This document shows, piece after piece, positions 6,431 to 8,217 of a stretch of DNA of 8,217 bases. Location: positions 1 to 8,217 of the forward strand of contig JAVEVF010000085.1 of NCBI GenBank assembly GCA_034005175.1. The letters are read 5' to 3'. The notes below the pieces were generated by a model, which worked only from the letters and a program-made list of their open reading frames with translations, did not search any database and had not been told where the DNA came from. The translations under genes were made by a program, and so were the position numbers. Within the stretch, counting starts at the first letter, position 1. The number at the start of each line of letters is the position of its first letter. The DNA is from JAVEVF01 sp034005175. Lineage in GTDB: Bacteria > Actinomycetota > Coriobacteriia > Anaerosomatales > SLCP01.

Positions 6431-7086
6431 GGTGCGACTCCCAGCCGATCTAGCGCGCGGCGCGCCTCGGCCATGTCCGCGTACTGCACAAGCGCCGCAC
6501 GGTACTGATTGATGGCGCTGGGCACCTCCCCAAGCACCTCGAACGCTCGACCCGCAAGGTAATGAAGCTCCGCCGAGCGGGGGCGCTCCCTTATCGCCGG
6601 CAACAACACGTCAAGCGCGTCTTGCGGCGCGCGCTTCTTCAGGTAGTGCGCGCCGAGCGCGACCGCAGCATGCTCGTGCCCTGGGTCGGCAGCCAAGGCG
6701 GCCTTGAGGTCAGAGACACCCCGCTCGGTGTCCCCCTGCTGCAACAGGATGATGCCGCGGTTGGATAGTGCGGCAGGCTCATCAGGCACCAGATCCAGCA
6801 CGTGGTTGTAGTGGAACAAAGCGTCGTCGACGCGGCCTATCTGCTGGTATTCATAGGCGATACCAAGGTTAGCCGCTATGTTGTCGGGCTCTTGGCGCAG
6901 GATGGCCAGATACTCGTCCACCTGCTCGGCGCCTGCGTACTCATATTCCGGCACCGAGCGAATCGTACACGCAAGACACGAAAGCGTAAGCACGATGGCG
7001 ATACCGAGGAGCGCTGCGGTTGCGAACATCCATCTCGGTGCTGGACGAGAGGTGCGAAGACGTGCCCGAGAGACCTCCTCGGTCAC
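6427..7086 (-). CDS. Membrane-anchored TPR-repeat protein
   Basis: The 219-residue product has a basic N-terminal tail (residues 1-19), a hydrophobic helix (about 19-40, ending LSCLAC) and then tetratricopeptide repeats at about 70-101 (NLGIAYEYQQIGRVDDALFH), 103-135, 137-169 and 171-204, with a partial repeat before them at about 55-67. TPR arrays mediate protein-protein contact, often in assembly of envelope complexes; a role in maturation or assembly of the cytochrome/NHL system is inferred from position only. The start is GTG at 7086, whose last two bases and the next base form the TGA stop of rex (GTGA, 7083-7086), so the two genes are translationally coupled; its own stop overlaps the next ATG in the same way. 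The two cysteines at the end of the helix (Cys37, Cys40) do not form a good lipobox. No more specific family recognised. Confidence 0.88.
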   Translation of the reverse strand: MTEEVSRARLRTSRPAPRWMFATAALLGIAIVLTLSCLACTIRSVPEYEYAGAEQVDEYLAILRQEPDNIAANLGIAYEYQQIGRVDDALFHYNHVLDLVPDEPAALSNRGIILLQQGDTERGVSDLKAALAADPGHEHAAVALGAHYLKKRAPQDALDVLLPAIRERPRSAELHYLAGRAFEVLGEVPSAINQYRAALVQYADMAEARRALDRLGVAP

Positions 7087-7733
7087 ATGGCACTCGCTCT
7101 GGGGTTGAGATGAAACGAGAGGATCTGCAGCTCACCCGCCACGTCGGCCTGGCGCACCTCTACACCCTCGGGTAGGTGCAGCTGTACGGGGGCGAAGTTC
7201 AGGATAGCTCGCACGCCTGCGGCGACGACTCGGTCGGCGATGGCTTGAGCGTACTTGCCTGGCGTGGTGATGATGGCAATCTCCACGCCTGTGCGGCGCA
7301 CCACCTCTTCGAGGTTGTCGATGCTCTCGATGATCATGCCATCCACCGATGCCCCGATCTTGCCTGGATCCGAGTCAAGAACGGCCACCACCTTCATGCC
7401 GCGTTCTTCAAACCCCGAGTAGCTCTGGAACGCGCTGCCGAGGCGACCGTAGCCGATGATAGCCATTCGGCGGTGCTCGGTGAGACCGAGATGCTTGGAG
7501 AGGTGGGTGATGAGCGAGTCGACATCGTAGCCGATGCCGCGCGTGCCGAACTCACCGAGATACGAGAGGTCCTTGCGCACTTGCGCGGCGTTGGTGCCGG
7601 TCATCTCGGCGATCTGTACTGAGTTCACCACCGGCATATGCATGGCGCTCGCCTGCACGAGGCAGCGGAGGTAGACAGGCAGGCGCTGAACGGTAGTAGG
7701 CGGTATCTTCGATGATGGCATGTCGCAGACCAT
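7083..7733 (-). CDS. rex: Redox-sensing transcriptional repressor Rex
   Basis: Rex binds operators as a dimer when NAD+ is high and releases DNA when NADH binds, derepressing fermentation and anaerobic respiration genes. The 216-residue product has the full family layout: KIPPTTVQRLPVYLR at the N-terminus (9-23), a winged helix with recognition segment AAQVRKDLSYLGEFG (49-63) and wing TRGIGYDV (64-71), a Rossmann NAD(H) fold with GYGRLG (94-99) and an acidic LDSDPGKIG segment (119-127), TTPGKYAQAIADRVV (156-170), and the C-terminal helix GELQILSFHL (200-209) that swaps between subunits. Length is typical. AAGGGAG touches the first ATG (7733), so the second ATG (7721, protein starting MPSSKIPP) may be the true start. 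It lies 22 bases after the upstream TPR gene and overlaps the next gene by 4 bp, so it is co-translated with the cytochrome cluster it may control. No complete Rex operator was seen in the window. Confidence 0.96.
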   Translation of the reverse strand: MVCDMPSSKIPPTTVQRLPVYLRCLVQASAMHMPVVNSVQIAEMTGTNAAQVRKDLSYLGEFGTRGIGYDVDSLITHLSKHLGLTEHRRMAIIGYGRLGSAFQSYSGFEERGMKVVAVLDSDPGKIGASVDGMIIESIDNLEEVVRRTGVEIAIITTPGKYAQAIADRVVAAGVRAILNFAPVQLHLPEGVEVRQADVAGELQILSFHLNPRASAM

Positions 7734-7740
7734 CTCCCTT
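7734..7740 (-). promoter_or_regulatory. rex: Rex ribosome binding site with ambiguous start
   Basis: On the minus strand AAGGGAG directly abuts the ATG at 7733 (zero spacing) and lies 12 bases before a second in-frame ATG at 7721. Neither spacing is ideal. Since Rex proteins commonly begin just before the KIP...RRLP segment, the shorter form beginning MPSSKIPP is a real possibility. Confidence 0.4.
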
Positions 7741-7755
7741 TCGGTCGCTTCTGCT

Positions 7756-8217
7756 CTATTCTCCCTCTGTACCGGTGATTCCCGCTGATTCGATGAGATC
7801 TTCCAGTCCCGGGTAGTCGGGCCGGATGCGTTGCACCTCTTCTATCAGCTCAAGCGCAGCTGCCCGGTCGCCTCGTTCCATGAGAAGCTGAGCGAGGAAG
7901 ATACGCGGCTCGGCGTAGTTCGGGTCGAGGTCAGCGGCTATGCGCAACTGTTCTTCGGCTGCCCCGCTCTCGCCCTTGCCGTTGAGCGCGACGGCATACT
8001 GATAGCGGATGCCGGGGCCGAACTCGCTCACGGCGATCCCCTTGCGTGCCCACTCAGCCGCGGTATCGAAATAGCTCCTCGAAAGCGCGTCGCCGGCCAC
8101 GTTGTAGATGTTAGTGATGAACAGGTAGTTGTCGTACTCCCGCGGAATGAACTCGATGGTCTGCGCCAATGAGCTCGCAGCTGCCGAGAAGACGCCCTTA
8201 GCCTGCTCGTACGTCCC
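7756..8217 (-). CDS. TPR-repeat protein, C-terminal fragment (possibly the tail of an O-antigen-ligase-type membrane protein)
   Basis: The reading frame is open to the right window edge, so the gene is partial at its 5' end; 153 residues are visible. A TTG at 8169 could be read as a start, but the upstream codons continue naturally (GTYEQAKGVFSAAASS), so it is more likely internal. Two or more TPR units are clear: around GIRYQYAVALNGKGESGAAEEQL and AEPRIFLAQLLMERGDRAAALELIEEV (ending RPDYPG), preceded by a degenerate repeat including EYDNYLFITNIYNVAGD. TPR tails of this style occur on polysaccharide polymerase/O-antigen-ligase family membrane proteins, which is a weak recollection and not something the fragment proves. 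The gene ends TAG 22 bases before rex, so it may share a transcript with rex or carry the rex promoter near its 3' end. Confidence 0.75.
   Translation of the reverse strand, partial: GTYEQAKGVFSAAASSLAQTIEFIPREYDNYLFITNIYNVAGDALSRSYFDTAAEWARKGIAVSEFGPGIRYQYAVALNGKGESGAAEEQLRIAADLDPNYAEPRIFLAQLLMERGDRAAALELIEEVQRIRPDYPGLEDLIESAGITGTEGE

Noticed and set aside
6967..6978. Possible lipobox (LSCLAC) making the 6427-7086 TPR protein a lipoprotein
   Set aside because: No Leu/Val/Ile at -3 and no small residues at both -2 and -1 for either cysteine; a plain membrane anchor fits better.
5636..7622. Plus-strand open frames 5636-6142 and 7176-7622
   Set aside because: They are antisense to the NHL gene and rex respectively; the minus-strand frames carry diagnostic NHL and Rex motifs, and the plus-strand translations carry none.

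Overview
The window holds eight protein genes, all on the minus strand and packed head to tail, so transcription runs from the right edge to the left edge. No tRNA, rRNA, mobile element or CRISPR array is visible, and no stretch over 300 bases lacks a gene. The DNA is GC-rich by eye. The Rex repressor, the many c-type haem motifs and the absence of any outer-membrane porin or lipoprotein partner suggest an anaerobic, probably single-membrane bacterium. An anaerobic actinobacterium of the Coriobacteriia/Anaerosomatales type would fit, but this is inference; no phylogenetic marker could be tested.

Layout in transcription order: (1) 8217-7756, C-terminal part of a TPR protein cut by the right edge; (2) 7733-7083, Rex, an NADH/NAD+-sensing repressor; (3) 7086-6427, a membrane-anchored TPR protein whose GTG start overlaps the rex stop by 4 bp; (4) 6430-5354, a membrane-anchored NHL beta-propeller whose ATG overlaps the TPR stop by 4 bp; (5) 5287-3770, a membrane-anchored cytochrome c with 15 haem motifs, built mostly from doubled-CXXCH repeats with a period of about 48 residues; (6) 3723-2668, a second NHL propeller paralogous to the first; (7) 2525-246, a secreted cytochrome c with 15 haem motifs and two C-terminal beta-sandwich-like domains; (8) 175-1, the start of a NapC/NrfH-like membrane cytochrome cut by the left edge.

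Taken together this looks like a redox-sensing repressor followed by the parts of a trans-envelope electron route: a quinol-oxidising-type membrane cytochrome, a tethered multihaem 'wire', a secreted multihaem protein with adhesion-like domains, and two propellers plus a TPR protein that could scaffold or assemble them. The alternating order NHL - 15-haem cytochrome - NHL - 15-haem cytochrome is the most striking feature. Extracellular electron transfer is the favoured reading. A respiratory reductase system (nitrite or sulfur oxyanion), with its catalytic subunit beyond the left edge, is the main alternative. All three cytochromes contain at least one haem motif with widened cysteine spacing (CX3CH or CX4CH).
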